This document shows, in pieces, positions 21,244 through 32,762 of a stretch of DNA of 64,000 nucleotides. The translations under genes and the position numbers were made by a program. Under the pieces are notes generated by a model. The model was given only the letters and a program-made list of their open reading frames with translations, made no database searches and had not been told where the DNA came from. The DNA is from Coniella vitis (Eukaryota > Ascomycota > Sordariomycetes > Diaporthales > Schizoparmaceae). The stretch covers positions 868,001 through 932,000 of the forward strand of contig WUJK01000013.1 of NCBI GenBank assembly GCA_011317545.1. Direction: 5' to 3'. Positions within the stretch are counted from its first letter, which is position 1; the number at the start of each line of letters is the position of its first letter.

Positions 21244-24200
21244 TCAGTCGAGATCCAAGCCCTCTAGGTCAAATATCGGATCAAGAGTAGTTTTTTGACC
21301 ATGACTAGCAGCCTGAACAAGTTCCTTTACGACGCTTTCATCGTGCCAATCGATAAGCGTATGCACTTCACGTTTCTCGTCTAGTATATGGATGAAACCA
21401 TCGTGTCCCATCTCTGATGCCATCTGGAACAATTCCAGGTAGTTGGAAAACCGACCTGTGATCTCCAGTGTTCGTTCGGAGATTTCTTGAAGCTGAGCCG
21501 GCGAACTCTCTTTGAGGAACGACACAATAGTGTTCAAGAGCTGATGGGTGAGGCCTGGTATCAAATGCTTCATCCGCTTCCAGTACACACAGTAGGTCGC
21601 AAGAATAGCGGGCATTTCTTGACGTGCTTTTGGTCCAGGCAAGGTCAGGTCGGACAAAGTCTTTTCAATGAACAGCCCTATAAGCTCCAGGTTACGCTCT
21701 TTGACAGCGCATGAAATCACGGTATTGCCATATTTGTCTGTTGTATAAAGGTCAATGTCGTGTCGATGCAATAGCAGCTTGACAATGTCCACGGCTTGCA
21801 AATTGCAAGCGATGGAGATTGGCTTTTGTCCATGAGCGCCAGGGTGATTGACGTTGATGAGTGCATGGCCCAGAAGTAACTCGACAATTTCCGTATGTCC
21901 ATGTACAATGGCCAGCGAAAGTGCCGTGTGGCCATTTTTATTGTGCGAATTGACCTCTACTCCCTTATGGCTCAGAAGTAACCGGACAATCGCCTCCTCT
22001 CCGAACTCAGCAGCCAGTGAAAGTGCCGTTCCACCGTATCTGCTGCGTAAGTTGACTTCAATTCCCTTCTGGCTCAAAAGGAACTGTGTTATGGCATTCT
22101 GTCCATGTAGTATAGCCCCCATAAGCGGTGTTCGACCAGCGAAATCTTGCAAGTTTATTGCCGCTCCTTGGTCCAAAAGGAGCCGTGCGGTATCTGCGTG
22201 GCCGTGTACACAAGCCTCAGAAAAGGGTGTGGCACCATCTCTCCCCCTTTTATCCAAGGAAATGCCTTCATGCGCAAGCAAAGTCTGTACAACATTTGTC
22301 CGGCCTAGTGAGGCAGCTAGAGCGATGGCTGTTCGACCATGATCGTCGTGGGAATTGATGTCAACACCTGCACGAAGTAGCGCTTCGACTCCCTCAGACC
22401 ATCCTGTCTCCACCGCTAATATAAGTGGTAGCTGGCTATACCTGTTGCGCTTTGTATTAGGATTTACCAATTCAACTCTAGGAAAAACTCCAGCAGTGGC
22501 AAGTTTGCGCATGTCAAGAGCCAAAAGATGTTTTCCTCGTTAAGGACCAGGTCAGCATCCCAGGCATTGCTAGCATTACTCCTGTATAAATACAGATAGT
22601 GCTGGCGTAATGCAGTGAACACTTCTTCATGATCATTTAGTGCCGCAGCAGCGATAGGATATTGATATCGCTCTCCACGCACATGAGCCATAGGGTCAAG
22701 TTGCAGTTGGGCTTGAATCAACTTGGCACAATTGCAGTCGGCCAGGAGGTACAGAACACTTGCTTTCTTGGTGTAGCGTCGTATTTGGTACTTCTCAATC
22801 ATGTTGTGCAGCGTGATCCAGGTTACGCGTGGGAAATTGACCAGAAACGCGTTCTGAGGCAAACCATGTGCAGCTTCATTGGCATGATGTAAAAGTTGAG
22901 TCACGGCATATTGAAGGAAGGGATATTTCTTTCCGAGCACAGCTCGCATTTGCTTTGCGTCGAGTGAGTGCGCTGGTAGGACCTCATTATACAATACCCC
23001 TGTGATGATGGAGTCACTGAGCTTGACATAGGCTAGACAACATTCCTTCAGCTTGTTGTGGCTCAAGCTCTGGAAGTCTTGTCCCAATTCGTCCCATATC
23101 TCTTGAAGACCGTTGTCCTTGATGAGGAAATCTCGCACTGATTCGTGGATGAACTGCACTGTTTCGTGTCTGGACCGGGTCACCTCTGCCAGACCTTTGG
23201 ATGAGCTGAGCACATAGCGTTTCATATCGTCCGTGCCAGTGTACCCAGGGTCCCATTCTCCCAGACCTTCTGGAGATATTCCAGAGATCATGGCGAAGTA
23301 GAATTCTGTGCAACTGAGGGGCTGTTTTGCGTACAGTATCCATTGAATACAGAGCAGAAGTTCAGCCATGTTCTCGTTGTCCCTCAAGAGGATGTCCTTG
23401 AAGAGTTGGCCCAGTTGACTCGGTATCTCCTTAAGTCTCTGCTTGACTTTATATATGCTTCCTCGCTCAAACTCCTTGTTGAGAATGTCGACGACCAGAA
23501 CTGTCCACATGAAGACGCCCGCTGCTTTGCTGAGTATTTGTTCTCGGATTTCTTCGACGGCGCGACCGTTACCAGCTTTAAGACGCCCTCGGACATATTT
23601 TTCCAGGTCCTGTCCATGACCTGGCTGATCTTCCACGATCAACCTCAAGCCATACTCAACCGTGATGTGAGGGTAGTGGCGGCTCGAAAAACAAGTATAC
23701 AGCCGGATGCCATTTTCCTTGGCATCATGACCAAGGTCTTCAAAGAATTGTACCATTTCTCTTACTTGCACCTCGTCACATTCATCAAGAGCGTCAATGA
23801 AACAGGTCAAGCGCCGTCGCTTGAGTCGCGTCACAGCACGGGAAAACAGCTCTTGAAGGACTCCGATGTTCGATTCCAGGGCTGTACAACCGCCGTTGTT
23901 CTGATCCAGTGGCAGCTGGGGGTCATCAAGTACCTCTTGAAGATCCGGAAGCTTTTCCAACAGCTGGAGGAGGAGAGCCCTGTGCATGCCCAGCGTTGTC
24001 TTCTCCAGGGTGTCGCCTCTGGCGTTGAAGAAGAATGAAATGGTGGCAGCATCGTGCGCCGTGGTTCGTTGGGCATTTGCAAAGGCAAATTTCATCAACG
24101 TTGATTTCCCAGAAGCCAGGCTTACCACTGATCCAAAGAAATCCATGGTGATCGTCAAATCCGTCAGGATCTAACCAGTCCGTATAGTGTGGGTGCTTCA

Positions 24201-25480
24201 AGAGCCAATCGCACGTTTTGGCATAGGCCCTTTTGATGTTGGAATGCCGAGATTCCATCTGCTCAAATTTCAGACACTCCATAAGAGACTTGCGGCGCTC
24301 TTGCGTCTGTTCGAATGACAAAGAAGCGCGTATCGTTGAATCTACTAGATAATCAGTATTTTGTGAATGCCAGATAGCGGATATTTGGGCACATACCCGA
24401 CACAGATGCCGTTAAGGTAGTGGGCACATATGCTGTGGACGGACGCGGCTTGGCTGCAGGCAGATGATAAAGCAGCTCTTTGGTATATGCTGCCGCAGTT
24501 GCGGCTGCGTATTTCTGCCATTCCTTGTTTTTGTGCGAGTCCGAATAGTCGCAAATTCCTCGTATCACAAGGCACGGGAAATGGTCGGTCATGCCAGCTG
24601 CTTCCATCTCGAAACAGAGCATTCCGAATCGCTGTGCCATTTGTTGTCGTGTTCGGCCATGCTTTATGACCTGATTTCCTGAAGCAACGATGCCATAGTG
24701 TATCACCGGAACGTCATTTTCTCGAGGCGTTCTGTTCACGCGACGTGTCTGGTCGCAGGTGCTGCCCTGACCCGTGGATTGGGGATCATCGTAGGTGCTT
24801 TCGTATAGCAAGTCCTCCAACCCACTGTGACGGGTATACTGAACCATTGCCGGGTTACGCTTGAGCATTTCAGATATTATTCTGGGAATCTGCGTGGACT
24901 TCTGTTCGTGTTCAGCGCGGAGTTTAGCTACGACAGTCATGATCTCGTACGGAGGTTTGTAGGGGGTGCTTGTCGCTTCGAATTGGCCGCCGTGGATCGT
25001 TTTCCCAAAGTCATACTGGACAACACGGTCACCGACCACAACATCTCCGAGACGAATATCGGCCTTGTCGGGGACGCCGCCCCCAATGCCCACCATAAAG
25101 CCGATGCGAATGGAGGGGAAGCTCCTACGCATCGTACTCGCCACAACAGCGGCGCTGGTCGTGCCATACTGACCCGCGGGGAGGCAGGAGATGATGATAT
25201 TGTGCATGCCAATATTACCAAAGGTGTATGCGTTACTATCGTGAGGATTACTGTAGGTGGTGTCGTGAACGTCGTCTAACATGGCCTGTGCCGCGGCCAA
25301 TTCGAGAGGAAGTGCGCACACCCAGCCAATAGTGTACAGATCATACGCGAGTCTTTGACGTGAGGTATAGTCTTGGGGGCTCGTGTCGTCCAGCCTGGAG
25401 CGTTTGGGGGAGCGTGCTGGCCAGCCATTGGAAAACTCCGTGTCATGCTGGAGTCTTTTGTTGGCAGAGCCATTCATCAT
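21244..25480 (-). pseudogene. PNP-NACHT-ankyrin NLR-like receptor with two frame breaks
   Basis: Fungal NLR homologue, a family tied to non-self recognition and programmed cell death. Exon 1 is 25480-24397; a 52-nt intron (GTATGT...TAG, 24345-24396) leads into exon 2 from 24344. The N-terminal nucleoside-phosphorylase-like domain (about 50-345) starts YTIGWVCALPLELAA and contains GIGGGVPDKADIRLGDVVVG and MEAAGMTDHFPCLVIRGICD. Then comes the NACHT linker (FEQMESRHSNIKRAYAKTCD), and the P-loop begins WISGKPG. At 24112-24115 one surplus T shifts the frame inside the P-loop, and the next frame resumes with SGKSTLMKF. NACHT and helical regions run to about 22464 and contain FIDALDECDE (Walker B). 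A second shift near 22470-22490 separates this from eight or so ankyrin repeats (to about 21560). The gene is otherwise undamaged: either recently broken or affected by sequencing errors. Confidence 0.85.
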
Positions 25481-26656
25481 TGCGCACGTAGGATTTGGGT
25501 CCCAATATCAGTAAGTCTTCTCGCATTGAAAGTTGCTTAGACCGTTTGTTTTCGCTACCGACGATGTCGTGTACCGCTAGAATAACAGATTCGGATCTAG
25601 GAAAGGACGGCAAGTAGGAAAGAAGCTGTGCAGAGGACGCCCGAAAAGCCAGACAAGGGAAAGCGATGGAAAATAGCAAATGAGCCTTTCAGCGCAAGTC
25701 AGCCTGAAGTCAGTGAACCAATCGCTAGATCACGCAGCCTGCTTCAATGGCGCCTACACAACCACTTACCTCCAGACACGCTTCTTAACAGCCTGAATAT
25801 GGGATGCAGTTCGTGCATAAGCTGAGCTCCGCCACATCTACTATGGACATACTAACCACCCACTTGTTGATAGCGTTGATCCGAAAGCTATGCACAAAAG
25901 TAGATTTTGTGCCCTCACTCGGCAATGGCAGTGCAGATTTGAAAATGGAGAGCTGCTTACGTGCCGCACAGCCGTCGTAAAGGGCATTGGGGGGGCGGAC
26001 ACTTGGCGCCTCTGATGGCGAGATTGTAGGTGACTACACCATGGCTCAAGCGCGAGAGTCGTTATGCGGCCGATATCAAATGCCATAGCGGACGTAGGTG
26101 GATGGTGTCGTCGCTGTGGTGATGTTCGTCGAGGGAAAGCTTCAAGTGGGAGGGAAATGGAGCACATACAGCCGCCTACATACACAAGTTCGCAAGTACC
26201 TAGGTACATGGACTGATGCTGTATAGAGGATGAGTCATTCTGTGTGCAAGTTAGCACCACCACCACTTTATCCACAACAGCACTAACAGCAGCCCTGGCT
26301 AGGATATCAAACCCATAGCAACCCTCATATCGGCATTCCTGTCGACGATACTACTCATGATGATGTTCATATGAGGATGCTTTCTGTCAAGCATGCCTTA
26401 CGAGTACCGAGCAATGTTGCAGTTAATATGTCAGGCACTTAATGTGCAGCGGCCAGGTCTCTTGCGTCTATATCTACTCCTTCGCCGTCCGCCCTGATAT
26501 TCCTGCTAGAACTTCATCAACTTCGTTTACTGAAAGACATCAGTCGACGCGCTGCCACACCATCTGGGCACCCGCATTATATCGACCGTCCAAAATAAAT
26601 CGATGTTTGGAGTAACTGCACTTGCTACGTCGGCCACCACCAGCAAGACTCTGATA
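25481..26656. other. Divergent intergenic region between NLR and zinc-finger genes
   Basis: About 1.2 kb. A frame at 25841-26275 (-) shows no motif. Contains the presumed promoters of both flanking genes; no TATA consensus stands out. Confidence 0.35.
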
Positions 26657-27938
26657 ATGACAGATTGTCTCGACATATCTTCAACAGCGGGAATCCCGTC
26701 CTCGCTCGAGGAAACCCAGGTAGTTACAGCCAGAAGACATGCTTGTAGTCGGTAAGTCGAACAGTTATTGAAGAAGATCTTGAAGCCACCTCTCCCTGTA
26801 CCACCAGGTTCCACCCCAAGCTCATATTCAATTATTCAAACAGCCCAGATCTACCAAGGGAAACAGGAACCGGAGAAACAGCAGACTCAATCTTGATACA
26901 CCAAAGTCAAATCCCGACCGACAAAGACCATCGACGAAAAGCCCCCGAGACCATTTTCCTACCAGAACAATGTCTCTTTTGCAACACGCTGTCAGAGTCC
27001 TTCTCTGAGAGCCTCGTCCATATGCACAAAAAGCATGGATTACTTGTCCCTCCTGGTATCGACGATGGAGAGCTGGTCCTAGCCGTAGACTTGGAGACCA
27101 TGATCCGGTACATGCACCTTCTTATCTTTAGCTGGCAAGAGTGTCTCTTCTGCCATACCCAGCGACAGTCACCACACGCTGTCCAGCAACATATGATGGG
27201 CAAAGGCCACTGCAAAATCGATCTACAGGAAGCGGACAGCGAGTTTTGCGATTTCTATGAAGTCATCCATCCGCAGGATGCGGGGGAGGAGCCTGGATCC
27301 AAACTTGAGGGCGAGGCGCTGTTGAGTGGTGTGCCCGAGAATGGAGTTCAGCCAGCGCAGCGTCCCGGGAGGTTCGCGATACAAAACGGCAAGCTTTCTC
27401 TGGGCTCTGGGAGACTTCTCGCACACCGCTCTGCTCCCCCGCCCAGGAACCTGCACCACAGGCAACTCGCAGAATCCCCCACCAAACTCAGCCGCCGGGG
27501 TATCGATTCTGTCTTGGAGGAACTCAAGCTCGATTCTACATCTGAACAATATCCGCCTGATGATATCAGTGCTACACCGCGACCCTTACCAGGCCCAGAA
27601 ACGCAAGCTCTAAATCGTACAGAGCGCCGGCTCCTTACGCACAATAAATCAGCGCTGGCCGTTGCTTTCTCCCAAATGTCCGCCCGCGATCGTTCTGCCC
27701 TGTCACACTTGTCAGCAGCCGAGCAACGGGCCACGATAGCCACACAATTCAAGCAGCAAGACCGAGCACGAGTTGCTGAAAGGAGATATCGAAGTAAGTG
27801 CATTTTTATATCTGAGCGTAGCATGGGAGAAATAATGCTAATTTGTTTTATTGGTGAGTAGGTAGAATGGAAGGTCGCGGCAATCAGGTTTTGATGGAGC
27901 ATTTTAAGATGGATGTGCCCGGACCAAAGCTTGGATAG
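26657..27938 (+). CDS. REI1/ZNF622-like C2H2 zinc-finger protein
   Basis: Three exons: 26657-26751, 26844-27793 and 27862-27938, with introns of 92 nt (GTAAGT...CAG) and 68 nt (GTAAGT...TAG), give 373 residues in continuous frame. Two zinc fingers of the REI1/ZNF622 type are clear: CLFCNTLSESFSESLVHMHK (C75, C78, H91, H96) and CLFCHTQRQSPHAVQQHM (from C132). REI1 proteins act in the cytoplasm on late pre-60S ribosomes, recycling export factors. The C-terminus matches the family style, with an R-rich segment RTERRLLTHNKSALAVAFSQ and a final GPKLG. Canonical REI1 has another N-terminal finger pair. Here residues 1-70 lack Cys/His spacing for one, so this may be a divergent paralogue, or upstream exons were missed. 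Confidence 0.75.
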
Positions 27939-28316
27939 CAGTGTCAGGACAGGGCAAAAGAAAAAGAGAACGTGCAGGCGACTTTGAGGCAGACTAGGAA
28001 TTCTTTAACTATCTAGGTACATCCAAATAAGACAATCCTGGTTTTCGTCACTCCGCGTTGTCAACGGGTTTATATGGCGCGTATGCATAACGCCTGCACA
28101 GGCATACGGACAACTGATCGGAAGCATATAATCGTGATATTTTCCATCCAAGAGTAAGCTTCAGAGTCGGCCAAATGCATCCAGAATGTAAACTGTCAGA
28201 AGGTCGCCAAGTAGAAGTCCGACGCAGAGCAGGATAAGGACATGAGAAAGATTCAATGATGGGGCTTCCGTAGACAAGCTATAAGCTAGTTTGATTTATC
28301 CAAAAACACACGAAAC
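27939..28316. other. Spacer between zinc-finger gene and tRNA-Trp
   Basis: 3' UTR plus tRNA upstream flank, AT-rich. Nothing else seen. Confidence 0.4.
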
Positions 28317-28404
28317 GGGGGGCTGGCGCAACGGTAGCGTGTGAGATTCCAGTTATTACTCTGGTAGCTCCTCAAGGTTGTCGGTTCAAATCCGGCGTCC
28401 CTCA
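28317..28404 (+). tRNA. tRNA-Trp(CCA) with 16-nt intron
   Basis: The acceptor stem GGGGGGC pairs with GTCCCTC (two G-T pairs), the D stem is GCGC/GCGT, the T stem GTCGG/CCGGC closes the loop TTCAAAT, and the discriminator base is A. The anticodon arm reads TGAGA-TTCCAG, giving anticodon CCA. A 16-nt insertion follows position 37 and contains CTGG, which can pair with the anticodon as in normal eukaryotic pre-tRNA introns. After removal, a 72-nt tRNA remains with one A-C mismatch at the base of the anticodon stem. The B box GGTTCAAATCC is perfect and a T6 terminator follows. Confidence 0.82.
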
Positions 28405-28408
28405 TTCG

Positions 28409-28414
28409 TTTTTT
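28409..28414 (+). terminator. RNA polymerase III terminator (T6)
   Basis: A six-T run starts five bases after the tRNA-Trp 3' end. Confidence 0.7.
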
Positions 28415-29842
28415 GGTGCTTTTGCATTTTCTTTTTGCCCATGTTTTTGCTCCATTGGATGTTTGTTACTTTGGTCAATCGGTGCATTATTGTGTTTGAT
28501 GCTGCACGGCTTTATATTGTGCCTTGGAGAAGCATACACACTTGGATTTTATTCTTGTGATTGGTTTGAATTCTTTTTTGTGTTACCCTGTGTTTTTTTC
28601 TCCTATCGCGTGGGCGTTGTGCGTGTTTGTTTGTTGGCCTGTGAATGAGGGCGTCTCGTCGGGGGCCTTGCTTACTTTGGAGCCCACCCGCTGAACCCCC
28701 TGTAAGTTCGCCCCTCGGGGCGGTTGGTTTGCCGCTGTACTTCAGGGATGACACTGAGCTTGCCTCCACACAGCTTGGAGGCGCTGAAAGGGAGCCTGTA
28801 AGCCAAGAGAAATCAGGACACATCTAACCCACACCGAATGGCCATGAGGAAGGGCAGTCCGTCATATTGCGCTCAACTTTGATGACAAGAGTCACTGCTA
28901 TAGCGAGCGGAGCAAGATCATGCTTTTCCTACGTTGTACATGGTAATCTAGGCAACGGCATTCAGTATGCCTTTTGACATAGGTGAGCAGGGACCTTCGC
29001 CGTGAGCTAGGTGCAGCGAGCTTGACATTGGGCAGCGACTGGGGTCAACTGCGAAATGCAACGATGCTGCTCAGCGAGGTCCATTCCACCATATTCATTC
29101 AGTACGTATTCTTCGTTAGACGACGTTGTCAGTGAACTCGTTCGATTGATTGATTGCTTGTATCCTCACTAGAAATGCCAACCGAAACACACAAGAATAG
29201 GCCTCGCATAAACCACGTTCTCAACGCAGACTTGACAAACGCTCATGCACGTACGCACTGCACGCAAGCAGTCAGGACGGTGTTGACGAAACACCATCCA
29301 ATGCAACCAGCCGCCCGAGGTGAAGAAAAGCAGAAGAAGGCGAAAACAAGAATGAAAACCTCCCCGTGAACCGGCAAGAACTCCTTCCGAGATTTTCCGT
29401 CCCAACAGAGTTGGGTGCTCGTCCCAGCCCCATTCCTTGAACGCCGATTGAATGTCGCAAATACTGGAAAATGCCGAAACAAACATTGGGCCCAGTGACG
29501 GGAAGTACAACAAAGGGTGAGGAAGCTGGGAGTTGACCGTTGTTGTCTGATACGGGCCGGGGCAGGAAGTCTTTGAAAGAGATGTGTGCTGTAATATCAG
29601 TCGATGCTGAGTACTCTTGACGGCAAGGCTCGAGCGCCGCGTTGCTGTCCAGGGTTCGCTTCGCCAGATGGTCTTGTTTGAAGACCTGGGTTTCCAACCT
29701 TGTGCATGTGGCCACCCTTTGACCAGCCACGATTATCAAAAGCACGCATTTCCCGCCTCGACCTCCACCATCAACGACACAACACAGCGCAAATCGCAGA
29801 ACAACCAATACCCTCGTACTTCCACAACACCAAAGCCCCACT
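28415..29842. other. Intergenic, T-rich then mixed, no supported gene
   Basis: T-rich for about 200 nt after the tRNA. The longest frame (29272-29841, minus) continues directly behind the stop of the AT-hook gene; it is Cys/Val-rich with no domain, and is probably 3' UTR. A 60-residue frame at 28645-28827 (+) is unsupported. Confidence 0.35.
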
Positions 29843-31752
29843 CTAATCCTCCTGAGGGAACGCCTTGGCAGCAGAGCTCAAGCGGCGCAGCAGAGTGGGC
29901 AGCGAGCCACTCTTGAGCTCTGAAATGCAGGCATCGCACTGAGTGTCGCTGACAGTACGCTCCTTCTTGGTTATCTGGACCCAGTAACGGAAGGGACCGC
30001 GGTTGCTGTCGAGCGCGGCGCCCAGCTCCTTGCAGCGCTCGACGGTAGTATGCTCGCTATGCATCCGCGTCAGGTGCGTCACGATCTTGCTGATGTCGCG
30101 CAGCGGCCACATGGATGGCTCCGAGGGCTGCTTGGGGCCAGGGTGCGTCAGGTACTTGTGTGAGGTGCAGAGCCGGCAGTTCCAATGGCCCAAGCGTTGG
30201 TAGGGCGAGGAGCGGGCGCCGCTAATGTCGCTAACATCACCGGCTGGGTTGGCGGATGAGGACAAGGTGGACGGGTTGTTGGCGGCGGCATCGCCTTGGA
30301 GCGTGACACTGGAGCTAGCGATGGGCTCATGGCTCGGTCCTGGGCCAGGGACGGGTGTGCCAGCCTTGGGAGTCGAGGTACCAGTGCTCGCACCGGAGCC
30401 ATTGACGGCGAGCTTCTTGCTTAGCTTGGGGTCTGGAAAAGGAATGGTGGTGGCGGTCGAGTAGTCAATCTGGGCGCCCTCGGTGGACTGGGTGTCCTCC
30501 TTTTCAGTGTGCCTGGCAAGGTCGTCGGGGGTCTCGGGGGTGGCGGTCTTGGGGGAGCCATCTGGCAGGGCAACTCGGGCTCGCTTGGCGGCCTTGCTAC
30601 CATCGCTTGCTTCGGTGGCCACAGAAGAGGCCCGGCCATTGTTATTCGCTGAGAAAACTGTCAGTCTTTTTACGCGCAACTGGGGATTGGAACCAAGGGA
30701 CAACAACAAAAAGGAACAGCACAACAAATACACTTACGGGTCGCCACACGAATCTCGCTCGTCAGAGGACGCTTGGCACCAGCACTAGCGAGAGCGGCAG
30801 CCTTCTCAGAGCCAGCACCCAAGGGTCCGGGGGTTGTTTCAGGCCAGCCGCGAGGCTTATTCTTGGATCCAGGAGGGCGTCCAGGGCCACGGCGCTCCTG
30901 TGGGGCCTCAGGGTGGCCAGCGTACGCACCCGCGGAGGAGGACGAGGCACCCGCACGGTCGGGTCGGATCGGAACGCCGCCATACTCGCCATTGGCAGCT
31001 GCTGTGGTGCTGTAGGCCCGAGGACCCGGCAGAACCGCTGCGTCGGCCTGCGGATGGTAGTGGGTGCCGGGAGGATAGTTGCCGTACAGGTTGTTGGCTG
31101 CTCCAATGGTGCCGTGGCGGTTAATCATGGCACCGACTCCGGTAGCCTGGGCATCGCGAGAGTTGTTGGCGGCCATCTCAATGTACTGGATGCGGTGGCG
31201 GAGGGTGCGCATCTGGTGACCGATGTCAATGACGCGAAGCTGAAAAGTACGCGTCTCGGCAGGAGTAATGGTCTCGACCATTTTGGGGTCCAGCTGGGCG
31301 CGGCAGAAGTCGAGGTCATATTGCCAAGCGTCGAGGTCTTCGCGCAACTGGATGAGGAGGAGCTGATCGAGGTCTTTCGGTAGATTGTCCTCGGCAGACC
31401 GCTCAAGCAGGACGGCGGCCTGTTCGCTGGCACCAAGAGGCGCATTGGGTTTGGCAGCATTCTTCGGGCCCTTGGTGGGCGCGCTAAGGCCGTTGGTGTC
31501 ACCCATCTCGACGTCGTCGTCCTCGTCCACGTCGCCGCTTCGGCCGGTGGGGAGCAGTTTACGCGGCAAATTGGTAGGCTGTGAAGATTTGATCAGTACG
31601 GGAACGCGCATTAGAACCTGGTCTCCCTTGGTGATGCTGAAGATGCGCTCCTCAGTCTCGGGGATGGAACGGTTGGCAGGAGCGAACGTGGGGCGAGGCA
31701 ACAATCTGGGCAACGGACGCCGGCCGCTCGCTGAGGCTGAAGACCGAGCCAT
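29843..31752 (-). CDS. AT-hook nuclear protein with C-terminal C2H2-like motif
   Basis: Two exons: 31752-30738 and 30648-29843, with an 89-nt intron (GTAAGT...CAG), give 606 residues. A start 17 codons upstream (31803) is possible, but MARSSASASGRRP looks like the natural N-terminus. Order: Pro/Arg-rich N-terminus, acidic stretch (DVDEDDDVEMGD, about 74-85), and a predicted helical pair at about 125-195 (LDQLLLIQLREDLDAWQYDL, then FQLRVIDIGHQMRTLRHRIQ). An AT-hook follows at about 287-300 (RRGPGRPPGSKNK), then a long disordered Ser/Thr/Pro region. Near the end is a possible zinc site (CRLC...HLTRMH). It probably binds AT-rich DNA in the nucleus, in chromatin or transcription control. No named family recognised. 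Confidence 0.85.
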
Positions 31753-32245
31753 TGTGTTCCCGAGCACCAAGTAACAAAGGTGTTGATGGTGGAAGGAGGA
31801 CAAAGCTGAGCTTTGAGAGGGAAAGGGGAAAGAATTTGAGAGTGGCGGAGAGTTTGGAGTGGAAAGATGTCAAATAGATGGGGATAAAGTTCTGCTGGGG
31901 GACAGAAGCCAGTTGATTCACCTAGCTTGAGCTGGGCCCATACAGGACGGCGGGATTCAAGACTTCTGGGGCTATGGGGGTTGCTGTGTCGTGGGAGATT
32001 CAATCTTGCCTCAAGTTGAGGCTACACGGTATCCCGTCATGGCGTAGACAGAGGCAGGCCAACACAGCCTCCCAGTCTGTGTCTGCAGCTAGTGACTCGA
32101 CCAGAAGGGAGGTCTTCTCAAGCAGTGGACAGCAGTGGGGTGGTGGTCATTGTACCAAGAGAGCCCACTTTGATTGTCCCAGCTCATAGAGCCTTCCACA
32201 GCTTGTGGTGGTTTCACAGACACTGCAGCTGAGAAGAGACTTCTC

Positions 32246-32578
32246 TTATGGAAGACATACAAGGCCATTGCCTCTCAGACAGGATATTGTCCACTTGGAC
32301 AGCACACAAGCGTCCAGAGTTGGCCTTGTTCTTGCCTTGCTTTGCCGCCAATCTGCCCTTGGACCTGGAATCTGTGGGAGAAAATCAAGAGGCAAACTCA
32401 CCGCTCCAAAGAATGTATCAGCAAACGCAGGGTCGCCTCCCAGTATACGGTCGATATTTACGCGCTGGGGTTGAGTCTGCGGTTCCTCGGGAAGATGGCT
32501 GGCGCTGTCGGGACCCTGAGCTGGAGATTCGTCCTGAAGGGCCGCGATGGACAGACGTGAAGCCTGCTTGCGAGGCAT
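32246..32578 (-). CDS. Possible small protein, tentative
   Basis: From the Met at 32578 the frame reads MPRKQASRLSIAALQDESP, then a Pro/Gln-rich stretch and VNIDRILGGDPAFADTFFGA, followed by sequence that looks less like protein. A GTGAGT donor directly after FFGA suggests a splice, with the real end downstream, but I could not place the acceptor with confidence. The first 60 residues have protein-like composition. No family recognised; it may be an N-terminal exon or chance. Confidence 0.3.
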   Translation of the reverse strand: MPRKQASRLSIAALQDESPAQGPDSASHLPEEPQTQPQRVNIDRILGGDPAFADTFFGAVSLPLDFLPQIPGPRADWRQSKARTRPTLDACVLSKWTISCLRGNGLVCLP

Positions 32579-32710
32579 GACTGCGGGAAGAGCGTTAAAA
32601 GGGAACCGTCGGGTCTTTTTAAACCTTTGATGATGGGTGCGGGCGAGACGCTGCAAAAAGAACGTGGTGGCGCGAACAGGGGGCAAATGCGGTAACAAAG
32701 GAGTGACGGT

Positions 32711-32762
32711 GTGATAGAGTGGCAGAAGAATGAAGAAAAGAAAGAAAAAAAAGAGAGGAGAA
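32711..32762. repeat. Polypurine tract
   Basis: A/G-only or nearly so on the plus strand, including an A8 run. Low-complexity sequence, possibly an upstream promoter CT-tract on the opposite strand. Confidence 0.5.

Noticed and set aside
29272..29841. 189-residue minus-strand frame following the AT-hook gene
   Set aside because: Begins right behind the stop codon of that gene; composition is not protein-like; probably 3' UTR.
30607..31383. 258-residue plus-strand frame
   Set aside because: Antisense to the AT-hook gene; Gly/Arg-rich shadow.
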